Below, piece by piece: positions 6,849 through 15,092 of a stretch of 15,183 bases of DNA; position 1 is the stretch's first letter, and each line of letters begins with the position of its first letter. The notes under the pieces were generated by a model that was given only the letters and a program-made list of their open reading frames with translations, did no database searches and was not told where the DNA came from. The stretch is from JAXMBN01 sp046349875 (GTDB lineage: Bacteria > Planctomycetota > Planctomycetia > Pirellulales > Pirellulaceae). The stretch spans positions 1 to 15,183 of the forward strand of contig JAXMBN010000069.1 of assembly GCA_046349875.1 (NCBI GenBank), read 5' to 3'. The position numbers were made by a program, and so were the translations under genes.

Positions 6849-7909
6849 TGTCGACGGAAGAGTTCGACCCGACCAAAATCCTCCCTGAAGCTTTAGGCGA
6901 AGATGAGAAGTCGCGTCCCCAGCCGGCGGATGAACCCCCTTCTGCGTTAGGTTCACAGGACCTTCTCGACATGCTGCGTCGAACGGTCGATCGCCTTCAG
7001 GACGACGGCACGACGCGCGGTGATCTTAAGATTTTGAGCCGCACGTTGCGCGAGCTTCGCTATGCGTTCAAAGTATTCCAGCCCTATCGCCGACGCCGCA
7101 AAGTAACCATCTTCGGCTCGGCCCGTACACCGGCTGATCACCCAAGCTACCTACAATCCGTAGCCTTTGCAGAAGCGATTGCTCATCATGGCTGGATGGT
7201 GATCACCGGCGCCGGCAACGGCATCATGGAAGCAGGCCATCGAGGGGCAGGGCGGACCATGTCGATGGGGCTCAACATCATGCTCCCCTTCGAACAGAGC
7301 GCCAACGAAATCATCCAAGGCGACCCTAAGCTCGTCACGCTCAAATACTTCTTCACTCGCAAGCTCATGTTCGTCAAAGAGTGTAGCGGCGTCGTCTGCC
7401 TTCCAGGCGGGTTTGGAACGCTCGATGAAACACTGGAAGTACTCACGCTCCTTCAGACCGGCAAACAAACGATGCTTCCGATGGTACTCTTGGATCGCCC
7501 AGGCGGAACCTTTTGGGCCAAGCTCGTCGAGTTCTTTCTCGATCAATTATTGCAAGACAAGTTGATCAGCCCTGAAGATGTCCATCTGTATCGCGTTACC
7601 GACAAGGTCGATGAGGCCGTAGAAGAACTTCTCAAGTTCTATCGCATCTACCATAGCATGCGATACGTCGATGAGTTACTCGTACTCAGGTTGCAACACA
7701 AGCTAAGCGATCGCAAGCTGACGGCACTCAACCACGAATTCGAAGACATTCTCGTTTCAGGTAGCATCGAACAAACGGGATACCTCCCCGGCGAAGCCTC
7801 GGAAACCGATCTCTTGGAACTCCCCCGCCTCACCTTGCATTTCAATCGCAAAGCTCTGGGACGATTGCGTCAGTTGATCAATGCCATCAACGATGGCGAG
7901 AACGCCTAG
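6848..7909 (+). CDS. LOG-family protein (TIGR00730-like; cytokinin riboside 5'-monophosphate phosphoribohydrolase-like)
   Basis: The protein has 353 residues. The Rossmann-like core starts with V-T-I-F-G-S-A-R-T at about residues 86-94. It continues through G-A-G-N-G-I-M-E-A-G-H-R-G-A and ends with the diagnostic P-G-G-F-G-T-L-D-E at 186-194, preceded by F-T-R-K-L-M-F-V. These are the nucleotide-monophosphate binding and catalytic motifs of LOG proteins, which cleave the N-glycosidic bond of nucleoside 5'-monophosphates. Older annotations call them lysine decarboxylases, which is misleading. Simple LOG enzymes have about 180-200 residues. Here an ~80-residue N-terminal region (Asp/Glu/Pro-rich, then helical) and a ~110-residue helical C-terminal region are added, as in the long LOG subgroup. 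The physiological substrate is unknown. The ATG overlaps the preceding stop (TAATG). It converges on glnE with 12 nt between the stops. Confidence 0.88.
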   Translation: MSTEEFDPTKILPEALGEDEKSRPQPADEPPSALGSQDLLDMLRRTVDRLQDDGTTRGDLKILSRTLRELRYAFKVFQPYRRRRKVTIFGSARTPADHPSYLQSVAFAEAIAHHGWMVITGAGNGIMEAGHRGAGRTMSMGLNIMLPFEQSANEIIQGDPKLVTLKYFFTRKLMFVKECSGVVCLPGGFGTLDETLEVLTLLQTGKQTMLPMVLLDRPGGTFWAKLVEFFLDQLLQDKLISPEDVHLYRVTDKVDEAVEELLKFYRIYHSMRYVDELLVLRLQHKLSDRKLTALNHEFEDILVSGSIEQTGYLPGEASETDLLELPRLTLHFNRKALGRLRQLINAINDGENA

Positions 7910-7924
7910 CATGCATGCGTGCTA
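7907..7924. other. Near-perfect palindrome joining two convergent stop codons
   Basis: TAGCATGCATGCGTGCTA has two 9-nt arms that match at 8 of 9 positions. The left TAG is the stop of the LOG-family gene. The right CTA is the TAG stop of glnE on the minus strand. With no loop and no T-tract it is not a standard terminator; a 5-bp stem with an 8-nt loop is the realistic fold. It might still act weakly in both directions. Confidence 0.35.
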
Positions 7925-10900
7925 TGAGCTTGCTGCCTGAGGATTGGCTTCCGCTTCTTGTGCTCGATAGATATCCATCGTCTGGTCGTAGACGGCTCGA
8001 ATTGCTGTTCGCATCTCTTCGCATTTGGCAACCACAGCGGCACCATCTGGCAAGTGCAGCAAGAAGGCGAGCCGAGCAAGTTCGGACTCATCCTCAGGCA
8101 AATCATGCCTTGCCGTTGTATTCATCAATCGCAAACCCGATTCGATGCGACGTAGCCCCAAATAGCCTTCGGTCAATACTTGTGCCTGCTTGGAATGCAG
8201 CAGTTGATGGTCTTTGAGCTTTTCGATCGCGGCGAGTGTTCCTGTCGCTAAGATCTTCGGATATTCCTTCGCATGGAAGAGCTGCAACATTTGCACGAGG
8301 AATTCGACATCGACCGTTCCGCCGCGTCCTCGCTTCAAATTCTGGCTGCTTGCACTCGACTCCAATCGCATTCGCATATCATGGATCTGCGACGCTAATT
8401 CGGGAGAAGCTTCCGATGCAGACACAATGGAGTACACCAACTTCGAGGTTCGCTCTTCCGCTTGCTCCGATCCCCAAATCACTCTCGCTTTACACAGAAG
8501 TTGCCGTTCCCAAAACTGTCCGGAACCTGAAGCAAAGTACTCTCGCAAATCATCGAACGCAATCGCTAGATTGCCGCTCGATCCTAAGGGACGCAGACGA
8601 GTATCGAGATCATATAGCTTTCCAAATCCAGTGACGCGATTGACCGTTTGCGAAATACGCTGAGCCAATTGATTGAAGAAGTAACGATTGGTCGTTGGCT
8701 GATGGCGCAGATGAGGCACCAGGCCTCGCGTACTCCCTTCCTCGTCAAACAAAAACATGACATCCAAGTCGCTATGGTAGTTGGGCTCTCGACCACCCAA
8801 TTTTCCCAAGGCTAACACGATCAATTCTGCATCCTGTCCGGCGCGTGGCCCATCGCCTACGGTTGGCAAACCATAGCGCTGCACCATTCGCTGAAATTCG
8901 CTTTCGATAATGCGATGCAAGCATGCGTCTGCCAAATTTGAAAGTGCTTCATGCGTTTTCGTTAAACCTTCCTTGCCCAACACATCGCGAACGCCAACGC
9001 GAAGATGCATCGCATTCTTAAACGCATGCACGATGGGCTCGGCATCTTCCGCACCATGACACAACTCTTGCAGCCAGCTGTCGATCTCCGACTCCGAGGG
9101 CAATCGATCCAACATCAGTGAATCCAGGAGTTCGTCGATCATCCCTGGATTCGCCGTCAATAGACCAATCAGATATGGGCTCGCCGCGCAAAGTCGAACA
9201 CACAGCGACAACGATGCTGGATGAAAACTAAACAGCTCCCAAAGGACTGCCTTACCTCCCAAGGAATCACTCATCCTCGAGAGATTGACAAGTGTCAGGT
9301 CGGGATCGGGTGTTTGCGAGATGGCGATTAGCAACTTTTCTGCAATGGCGGCCAAGAAGTGCCGGCATCGTCGCGTCGAAAGAAAGGATACACGTTCACT
9401 CGCCAAATCCATCAACAACCGATGCGCTGCCAGTGGATCGCGAAAGGCATACTTTCCTAACACACTTTGAATGCGATCGATCGAAGGCTCTGGATCTAAA
9501 ACCAAATCGGTTTCATCTGAGATATCTTCTTCACCACCAAAAGCATCATGGAGTAGGTGATCGAGTATCTTGCGATTGAGCTTAGTTCGTTCCATCAATT
9601 CCGCTTGGAATCGATGAAGAGCTTGACTTGGCACCTCTTCCGCGAACCCCATGCGAATGGCAAGTTTGGATTGCTCCTTGTCGTCTTCGGGAATCACGTG
9701 CGTTTGATGGTCATACATGATCTGTAAGTGATGCTCAACCCTGCGAAGAAATCGGTAGTTTTCTTCGAGAATCGTACGTTCAGAAGGTGTGAGACATCCC
9801 ATCTGTTCCAAACGAGAAATCGCCAGCAGAGTGTTGCCGGTACGTACAGGAATCCAATCTGCTCCGTTGAGCAACTGAAGGAATTGAATCACGAATTCGA
9901 TATCTCGAATTCCACCCTTTCCCGTTTTGACATTGCGGTCATCGACACCCGCTTCTTTGGCACCATGTTCGATCCGGCGTTTCAAGGCCCGAATTCCTGT
10001 GATATCAGCCGCGCTCAAATAGCGACGATAGATCCATGGCTGAAGCGACTCTAAGAATTGCTCACCCAAAAGCAAATCGCCTGCAACGGGCCGCGCTTTG
10101 ATGAAGGCCTGACGCTCCCAAGTTCGACCGGACTCATCGTAGTATTGCAGCGCACCTTCCAGACTGCTCACCATTGGCCCCGATGCACCATGAGGCCTCA
10201 ATCTCAAATCGACTTTGTACACGCGACCGCGAGGCGTGACTTCGGAAAGGAATCGCGTCAACAATTGCGCCAGTCGATCAAAATACTCTTGGTTGGTGAT
10301 CGATTTGGGGCCCTTGGTGCGTCCTTGAGTTTCCGCGATATACATCAGGTCGATGTCGCTGGCATAATTCAATTCGCAACCACCGAGCTTACCCAACGCA
10401 AGAATGGAGAATCGAGCTTCTTTGCCTTCGGGCGTTTGAGGGATACCCCATTTCGCGCGACATGTTTTTTGGGCAGCAAGAAAGGCAGCGTCGCATAGAG
10501 CTTCGGCCAGTATCGACGTTTGTTCGGTGATGACTTCGATCGGCATCCGACCAATGAAATCACCGAAGGCTATCCGCAAGGTCTCGCGATGCCTGAAATC
10601 GCGCAGACAGCGAAGCACAACCGCTTCCGTCGGAGCAGCCAAAACATCGTTGCTAATCTCATCCACCAGAACACTGCGCGAGACGCTCTGGCCATCGGTC
10701 ATGCGGATGAAATCAAAACAATCGGGATCACCAATCAATTGATCCGCCAAATATTGGCTTACCGAGAAAATGCGGAGCAATGTAGACAAAGCATCTTGAT
10801 CGCGATCGAAAAGGCCTCCCAATGCTTGGGGCGATCGAGAAGCTCGCACAAATCGCTGTAGGTTGTTTAATACGGCGTCCGCATCGCCGGTTTTGGCTAA

Positions 10901-11080
10901 CCCTTCGGCCAATCGATCCATCATCTTGGCTAACAGGTCCAGCGGCATTCCATCGTCGCGAATAGCGACGAGATTGGTGAGCGCCAATTCGCGATCTTGA
11001 ATGCCGGCCGACTGATACCAATCTTGCAACAAAGCGTTATCGACGAACCCTCGTTCCAACGCTTCGATTTCCATTTCCAT
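7922..11080 (-). CDS. glnE: Bifunctional glutamine synthetase adenylyltransferase/deadenylase GlnE
   Basis: This enzyme attaches AMP to, and removes it from, glutamine synthetase, tuning ammonia assimilation to nitrogen status; in studied bacteria PII directs it. The product has 1052 residues, a little longer than the E. coli enzyme (about 946). Both nucleotidyltransferase domains are present: G-K-L-G-G at 230-234 with S-D-I-D-L at 241-245, and a second G-K-L-G-G ... H-S-D-L-D-V at about 755-772. Each is followed by its helical companion motif (G-K-G-G-I-R-D-I-E-F-V; R-G-R-G-G-T-V-D-V-E-F-L). Start choice: an in-frame TGA lies six bases upstream of ATG 11080, so that is the longest form. GAAGG directly abuts this ATG, whereas ATG 11074 sits 6 nt from it and is better spaced. 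No glnA or glnB is visible. It lies 70 nt downstream of msrB on the same strand, so cotranscription is possible. The frame is intact over 3.1 kb. Confidence 0.95.
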   Translation of the reverse strand: MEMEIEALERGFVDNALLQDWYQSAGIQDRELALTNLVAIRDDGMPLDLLAKMMDRLAEGLAKTGDADAVLNNLQRFVRASRSPQALGGLFDRDQDALSTLLRIFSVSQYLADQLIGDPDCFDFIRMTDGQSVSRSVLVDEISNDVLAAPTEAVVLRCLRDFRHRETLRIAFGDFIGRMPIEVITEQTSILAEALCDAAFLAAQKTCRAKWGIPQTPEGKEARFSILALGKLGGCELNYASDIDLMYIAETQGRTKGPKSITNQEYFDRLAQLLTRFLSEVTPRGRVYKVDLRLRPHGASGPMVSSLEGALQYYDESGRTWERQAFIKARPVAGDLLLGEQFLESLQPWIYRRYLSAADITGIRALKRRIEHGAKEAGVDDRNVKTGKGGIRDIEFVIQFLQLLNGADWIPVRTGNTLLAISRLEQMGCLTPSERTILEENYRFLRRVEHHLQIMYDHQTHVIPEDDKEQSKLAIRMGFAEEVPSQALHRFQAELMERTKLNRKILDHLLHDAFGGEEDISDETDLVLDPEPSIDRIQSVLGKYAFRDPLAAHRLLMDLASERVSFLSTRRCRHFLAAIAEKLLIAISQTPDPDLTLVNLSRMSDSLGGKAVLWELFSFHPASLSLCVRLCAASPYLIGLLTANPGMIDELLDSLMLDRLPSESEIDSWLQELCHGAEDAEPIVHAFKNAMHLRVGVRDVLGKEGLTKTHEALSNLADACLHRIIESEFQRMVQRYGLPTVGDGPRAGQDAELIVLALGKLGGREPNYHSDLDVMFLFDEEGSTRGLVPHLRHQPTTNRYFFNQLAQRISQTVNRVTGFGKLYDLDTRLRPLGSSGNLAIAFDDLREYFASGSGQFWERQLLCKARVIWGSEQAEERTSKLVYSIVSASEASPELASQIHDMRMRLESSASSQNLKRGRGGTVDVEFLVQMLQLFHAKEYPKILATGTLAAIEKLKDHQLLHSKQAQVLTEGYLGLRRIESGLRLMNTTARHDLPEDESELARLAFLLHLPDGAAVVAKCEEMRTAIRAVYDQTMDIYRAQEAEANPQAASS

Positions 11081-11150
11081 CCTTCATCAAAGGTCGTCAC
11101 CGACAACGTATCTGCTTTTCAACACCGCTTACGAAGCGCCAATACCAAGC

Positions 11151-11762
11151 CTACTTCTTCACCACAGGGGGCAATGTCGCTCCTTCACGGTAGAACTTCA
11201 TCGAGACAGAGTTCACACAGTGGCGAACATTTTTCGTTGTGAATCGTTCACCGATGAAAACGTGTCCCAAGTGGCCACCACAATTCGCACATACGATTTC
11301 GGTCCGCGAGCCATCGGCATCGAGATGGCGATCGACCGCTCCAGGAATCTCGTCGTCAAAACTCGGCCAACCGCAATGGCTTTCAAATTTATCGTGAGAA
11401 CGATAGAGAGGTGCATTGCAGCGACGGCATACATAGGTTCCCGGATCTTTGAGATCGGTATACTCGCCGACCCAAGCTCGTTCGGTACCCTTATGCAGAA
11501 TGACTCGTTCTTCTTCGGGGCTGAGTTGGTTGTATTCCGGTTGCACTTTTGAAGCCACTCCTTGAGAATCGGCGATCACTTCTGTCGTGTTGGTCGTTTT
11601 GTGGGATTCGTTTTCGTTCTTCGGCGTAGCATCCGCTGCCGCTGTGTTCCCCTCGGCGATGGGCTGTGGTTTCTTGAAGACCCATTGCGATAAGGTGAGC
11701 GAGACTGCAGCGATGGCAAGCAAGACCACTCCGCTCGAAAGCACTCGAGTACCAGGACTCAT
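11151..11762 (-). CDS. msrB: Membrane-anchored peptide-methionine (R)-S-oxide reductase MsrB
   Basis: MsrB reduces the R epimer of methionine sulfoxide in proteins, normally with electrons from thioredoxin. The product has 203 residues from ATG 11762, chosen because GGAGGT lies about 10 nt upstream; a frame extension to TTG 11789 has no such support. Residues 7-28 form one hydrophobic segment, an uncleaved anchor or signal. A polar Asn/Thr/Ala/Glu-rich linker follows to about 75, then the SelR domain. Zinc-site cysteines are C112-x-x-C115 and C158-x-x-C161. H-C-G-W-P-S-F lies at 129-135, and the catalytic C182 is in R-H-C-V-N-S-V-S-M. The catalytic residue is Cys, not selenocysteine. The anchor suggests an extracytoplasmic enzyme repairing oxidised envelope proteins. 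The gene upstream on the same strand is a TlpA-like thioredoxin, a plausible reductant, and glnE follows after 70 nt. Confidence 0.93.
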   Translation of the reverse strand: MSPGTRVLSSGVVLLAIAAVSLTLSQWVFKKPQPIAEGNTAAADATPKNENESHKTTNTTEVIADSQGVASKVQPEYNQLSPEEERVILHKGTERAWVGEYTDLKDPGTYVCRRCNAPLYRSHDKFESHCGWPSFDDEIPGAVDRHLDADGSRTEIVCANCGGHLGHVFIGERFTTKNVRHCVNSVSMKFYREGATLPPVVKK

Positions 11763-11815
11763 AAATCGGCTACCTCCATCGCAAACCAAGAAACATTGCC
11801 AAACGATGCTCTTGT

Positions 11816-11843
11816 ATTATGGCGCAATCCGGTCGGCCCGCAA
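11816..11843 (-). promoter_or_regulatory. Possible promoter for msrB (and glnE)
   Basis: On the minus strand, TTGCGG (11843-11838) is followed by a 16-nt spacer and CATAAT (11821-11816). A start near 11809 would leave a leader of about 47 nt before ATG 11762. It lies in the 138-nt gap between the TlpA-like gene and msrB. The match is moderate. Confidence 0.35.
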
Positions 11844-11900
11844 AGTCGCCAAAGCGTCTGCCAAAACTCGCTATTTTGCCTACATGGCAGTCAAAGAACC

Positions 11901-12579
11901 TCAAAAACCGGTCGACGCAGTAGGGGACGTGAGGACCGCGACGATATCTTTGTGCAGCTTTTTGGGGTTGGCAGGACCGCGATAAACATGGCGAATTGCT
12001 CCACCTCGATCGACTACCAACGTCATCGGATAACGAAATCCACCTGAGGAAAACATGGCTGCTAGTCTTCCACGCGTGTACGCGGCTGGATCTGCATAGA
12101 CCGGCAAACGCGATCCGATGGGCTTCACAAACTCTTCCGTTTCTTTGGCCAACGCATCCAGATCGGGTTCGGGGCCTCCCGAACAGGAAACGCTAACCAC
12201 TTGAAGGTCCTTTTCTTTTTGAAGTTCTTGCATCAACGCATCGAACTCTGGGTATTCGCCGACAAGGCCCACACCAGGTACCCCAAAAATGAAAGACAGT
12301 GACTTTCCCCTGCAATGCATCCCGGCGGCGCTCCGATACTTGGTTCGTTATCAACCAACAAGGAAACCAGTTCCAAATCGGGCATTGGGGAATTGAGTAT
12401 CTTGGACTTGTCGCGTCCAATGAACACCAACACCAACACACCGACGACCATAAAGACGCCAGCAGCCAAAATGGGAGCAGCGACCTGGCCTCGCCGAGTC
12501 GAAATGAAGTCAAGTACACGCAACCACGGAGACGATCAAAGGACTTGGCAATCAGTTGATAAAGCCAAGACTGGGACAT
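11901..12579 (-). pseudogene. Membrane-anchored TlpA-like thioredoxin, frame broken about three times
   Basis: Parts of one protein appear in three frames, in order. M-S-Q-S-W-L-Y-Q-L starts at ATG 12579 (AAGGA about 9 nt upstream). A transmembrane segment follows (A-A-P-I-L-A-A-G-V-F-M-V-V-G-V-L), then P-D-L-E-L-V-S-L-L. Next comes the active site F-H-F-W-G-T-W-C-G-P-C-R, and last E-Y-P-E-F-D-A-L through V-V-S-V-S-C-S-G-G-P and Y-P-M-T-L-V-V-D to the TGA at 11901-11903. The switches fall near 12525-12535 (one base short), 12318-12330 (one extra or two short, in a CCGCCGGG stretch) and about 12255 (one extra or two short, just after CGPC). Each section on its own is good thioredoxin-fold sequence, so the gene existed intact. 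If repaired it would be an envelope-facing disulfide reductase of about 226 residues. It may be a recent pseudogene or a sequencing artefact. msrB lies downstream on the same strand. Confidence 0.75.
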
Positions 12580-12611
12580 CAACGCCCATCCTTTTCGAGG
12601 TACATCGTTCT

Positions 12612-12642
12612 ATTATACGGGCTTCGGGGATCCAAACGTCAA
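12612..12642 (-). promoter_or_regulatory. Sigma70-like promoter for the TlpA-like gene
   Basis: On the minus strand, TTGACG (12642-12637, 5/6) precedes a perfect TATAAT (12617-12612) with a 19-nt spacer, longer than ideal. A start near 12605 gives a leader of about 26 nt before ATG 12579. It lies in the 115-nt spacer shared with the divergent CYTH gene. Confidence 0.5.
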
Positions 12643-12694
12643 GGCGATTACACCCTGCGCCTTCCTGCTGGCAACTCTAAAGTAGCATACTCGC

Positions 12695-13278
12695 ATGTCA
12701 AATTCGCTCGAACCCAAACGCTTGTGGGAAGTCGAACAAAAGTTTCGAGTCACCCATAGCAATGCGATCCGGCTCGGATTGCAAAGCCTATCGGCTCGTT
12801 ACGCACGCACAGAAAATCATTGCGATACCTATCGGTGCGGCATCCCTGTCGCGACTTTCGCGCTACGGATGAAGCATGCGCATTCGCACGCTCGATGGTT
12901 GTTCGGTAGTCACTTACAAAGGCCCCCGCTTGCAAGGCCCCGTTAAGATTCGTCCAGAGATCGAGCTTCCATTGAGTGATGGTTCCGAGGATCATGGCCG
13001 CAAAATCTGATCTTCGCTCGGCTTTGAAGTGGTGGCTCAAGTCAGTAGCCGCCGTGATGTCTATGAGTTAACGTACCGCGACACTCCTTTCATCGTGACG
13101 CTCACCGATGTTGATCTCGGCGATTATTGCGAAATTGAGCGTATCATCGACGACCTTGAGCTGCGTGAGTCTGCAAAATCAGATCGAAGAACTCGCTCAA
13201 CATCTTCATGTCACTGAAGTCGAACGAAGAAATTATCTCGGTTTGCTCTTGATCTACGAGCTGATTCCGAAATCCTAA
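12695..13278 (+). pseudogene. CYTH-domain protein (class IV adenylate cyclase/triphosphatase-like), broken by several lesions
   Basis: ATG 12695 begins a protein whose residues 11-17 are W-E-V-E-Q-K-F, carrying the ExExK signature (E12, E14, K16) of triphosphate tunnel enzymes. Homologous sequence then continues in other frames: H-P-C-R-D-F-R-A-T-D-E-A (from 12841), M-R-I-R-T-L-D-G-C-S-V-V-T-Y-K-G-P-R (from 12876), an in-frame TGA at 13008-13010, L-G-F-E-V-V-A-Q-V through L-T-D-V-D-L-G-D-Y-C-E-I-E, and S-L-Q-N-Q-I-E-E-L onward (from 13168) to TAA 13276-13278. That makes three frame changes and one stop. Restoring single bases in short runs (for example CGGG at about 12833, and one base before 12876) reconnects the first parts. 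Intact relatives of about 190 residues hydrolyse triphosphates or make cAMP; which applied here is unknown. It is divergent from the TlpA-like gene. Confidence 0.75.
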
Positions 13279-13305
13279 AATCGGCTCAGGCATCCGCGGA
13301 TTCGC

Positions 13306-13325
13306 ACGTCCTTTTCGGTGGACGT
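13306..13325. terminator. Possible hairpin between convergent genes
   Basis: ACGTCC (13306-13311) and GGACGT (13320-13325) form a 6-bp stem with an 8-nt loop containing TTTT. It lies between the convergent CYTH gene and the hypothetical gene ending at 13346. No T-tract follows on either strand, so terminator function is uncertain. TCCGCGG occurs on both sides of it, at about 13293 and 13351. Confidence 0.25.
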
Positions 13326-13345
13326 TACGGGTGCCGAGAAAAGGC

Positions 13346-13813
13346 TTAGATCCGCGGAACGCTTAAGAATAGACCGACGACTTTGAGAGCCCAGATCATC
13401 GAAACAACGATGACGCCCGCAATCGTCATGCGAACCCAAAATTTGGTGCTGGAATCGTTCCAAACACGTTGACGAAAGGGATGCGTTGCCGCGTGAAGAA
13501 ATCGCTGACGATGCTCGGCATCTTCAAAGAGCGCTGCCTGGGAAAGCTCTAAGAGCCCATACTGGATGGAGAATTCGAGAGCTCCATAGAGCATGTGGCG
13601 ACGTCCGATCGGATCGATCCCAATCGCCTCAAAGTACCAGAGTTGCCGCCCATAAGCCTGTTCGGCTTCCTCTTCGAAATGCACGCAACGAAGATTGTCG
13701 ATTCGCGACTGTTCTGGGCAGAACTCACGTCGCAGAAGACATTGTTTCGCTTGACCACCCACGGTTTGCCAAATATGGTCGGAAAACTGCAAATGTCCTG
13801 CATCCGATGACAT
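13346..13813 (-). CDS. Hypothetical protein with one C-terminal membrane segment
   Basis: The protein has 155 residues from ATG 13813, preceded by GAAGGA with about 9 nt spacing. The N-terminal ~120 residues are soluble and mixed in charge. They include two Cys-containing segments (K-Q-C-L-L-R-R-E-F-C at 23-32 and L-R-C-V-H-F at 41-46) and aromatic-rich helices (R-Q-L-W-Y-F-E-A-I-G-I-D-P-I-G-R-R). Residues 125-151 form a single hydrophobic helix close to the end, so the protein is probably tail-anchored with its bulk in the cytoplasm. No signal peptide or known domain is recognised. It is divergent from the histidine kinase gene and convergent with the CYTH gene, so it looks like a single-gene unit. 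The frame is intact beside the two damaged genes. Confidence 0.65.
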   Translation of the reverse strand: MSSDAGHLQFSDHIWQTVGGQAKQCLLRREFCPEQSRIDNLRCVHFEEEAEQAYGRQLWYFEAIGIDPIGRRHMLYGALEFSIQYGLLELSQAALFEDAEHRQRFLHAATHPFRQRVWNDSSTKFWVRMTIAGVIVVSMIWALKVVGLFLSVPRI

Positions 13814-14082
13814 CCTTGGGTTCCTTCACATTGCAAGAATGGCGATCATGCCCCCGCAGTCCTGGCTTCTGCGGGCGAATAAACCGCATTCTAACCATTT
13901 GAACATAACCACGTCAGCATGGAATACCAATTTTTTGACCATGCTTTCGAACGTTCTTTCAGTGAATCTCGACTGCCGGTTGGCCAAGCCTTGAGAACGG
14001 AATAGAACTATGGCACAAGATTTTCGGAATCCATCCTTTCGCCACCCTTTGGAAATGCAAGCCTTTCGATACGGAACACGCA
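13814..14082. other. Divergent spacer upstream of the histidine kinase
   Basis: The spacer has 269 nt. It holds a 7-bp inverted repeat, CCCGCAG/CTGCGGG (13853-13859 and 13869-13875, 9-nt loop), and two very short open frames on the plus strand (13919-14005, 28 codons; 14010-14090, 26 codons). The second ends within the kinase start region as ATGTTTGA. Neither short frame has recognisable homology. TTGACC at 13935-13940 has no good -10 behind it. Confidence 0.35.
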
Positions 14083-15090
14083 ATGTTTGAGCGTCGCTCT
14101 CTCAAATGGCCGATCGCCCTAGCGGTGGGCATGATCATTATCCTGATCTCGCTCACCGTTGGCTGGATTCTGCTCAACGTTTCCGGTCTCTGGTACGGCT
14201 CATCTTCTAGTGGTTTCTATTGGACCCTTCTTAGTCTGGGCTCTGCTCTGTTTGTTTTGATGGTGGTTGGAGTCGTTCTGTATCTTGTGATCGCCATTCA
14301 ACAAATCAATCTCAATCGCCGCCAAAGCAACTTTATTGATAGCGTTACCCACGAACTTAAAAGCCCCATCGCGTCCTTAAAGCTATACCTGCAAACGCTT
14401 GGGCGGCGCAACATAGCGGAAGAGCAACGTCATGCCTTTTATGAATCCATGCTCACCGACGTCGAACGATTAGACAAACTGATCAACCAATTGCTCGAAA
14501 CGGCCCGATTAAGCCACCACGAAACGGCTCGCGAGGAAGAAGAAACGATTCGCCTGGACTTACTCCTGGGCGAGCTAATTGCCGAAATCTGCGATCGCTA
14601 TGAGCTGACCGACGAAAACGTCGATGCTCAACTAGAACCGATGACCGTGTTATCACGAACTGGCGAACTACGCATCGTCTTTCGCAACCTCCTCGACAAC
14701 GCGGCCAAGTATGCATCCGATCCACCGAAGATCGAGATTCGCCTTGGCCCTTCCTCTCGCAAAGACTGGCTGAAAGTTTCCATCACGGATAATGGACCAG
14801 GAATTCCTCGCGATATGCGTCGACAAATCTATGGTCGATTCGTGCGGGTCGGTAATGAGCTCGAACGAACCAAGCCTGGAACAGGACTCGGACTGTTTCT
14901 CGTACGTTCGGTGCTCAAGAAAATGCGAGGAAGAATCACATTGGCGGATTTACCAAAACACTCCGGAACGCGATTCGATGTTCAGCTTCCCAAAGCGAGC
15001 CGTTGGAACCCGTCGGAAACCGAAACGTTGGACACTAGCGAACGATCGCCGCTGTCCTCAACGGGCAAAAGCCGCGGGATGAATGAATAA
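14083..15090 (+). CDS. Two-component sensor histidine kinase with minimal sensor region
   Basis: The protein has 335 residues from ATG 14083. Two transmembrane helices (about 11-33 and 43-69) are joined by only about ten residues, so there is essentially no extracytoplasmic sensor domain and no clear HAMP or PAS. The HisKA H-box is S-V-T-H-E-L-K-S-P with the phosphoacceptor His90. The ATP-binding domain shows the N-box N-L-L-D-N-A-A-K-Y (202-210), the G1 box D-N-G-P-G-I-P (from 236), and the G2 box G-T-G-L-G-L (266-271). All catalytic motifs are present, so it should autophosphorylate. The C-terminal ~35 residues are Ser/Thr/Glu-rich and look disordered. The response regulator gene starts 2 nt after the stop, so the two form an operon. 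The signal may be sensed within the membrane or through a partner; this is inferred from the short loop. Confidence 0.92.
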   Translation: MFERRSLKWPIALAVGMIIILISLTVGWILLNVSGLWYGSSSSGFYWTLLSLGSALFVLMVVGVVLYLVIAIQQINLNRRQSNFIDSVTHELKSPIASLKLYLQTLGRRNIAEEQRHAFYESMLTDVERLDKLINQLLETARLSHHETAREEEETIRLDLLLGELIAEICDRYELTDENVDAQLEPMTVLSRTGELRIVFRNLLDNAAKYASDPPKIEIRLGPSSRKDWLKVSITDNGPGIPRDMRRQIYGRFVRVGNELERTKPGTGLGLFLVRSVLKKMRGRITLADLPKHSGTRFDVQLPKASRWNPSETETLDTSERSPLSSTGKSRGMNE

Positions 15091-15092
15091 AC

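Noticed and set aside
9728..10861. Plus-strand frames of 108-146 codons inside glnE
   Set aside because: They lie opposite a fully intact, well-recognised glnE, and their products show no motif.
13008..13010. In-frame TGA in the CYTH gene as a selenocysteine codon
   Set aside because: The position is not a catalytic site of the family, no SECIS-like hairpin was recognised, and the same gene carries several other lesions.
13826..14083. 85-codon minus-strand frame upstream of the histidine kinase
   Set aside because: Covers the divergent spacer, has no ribosome-binding site support, and shows no recognisable sequence.
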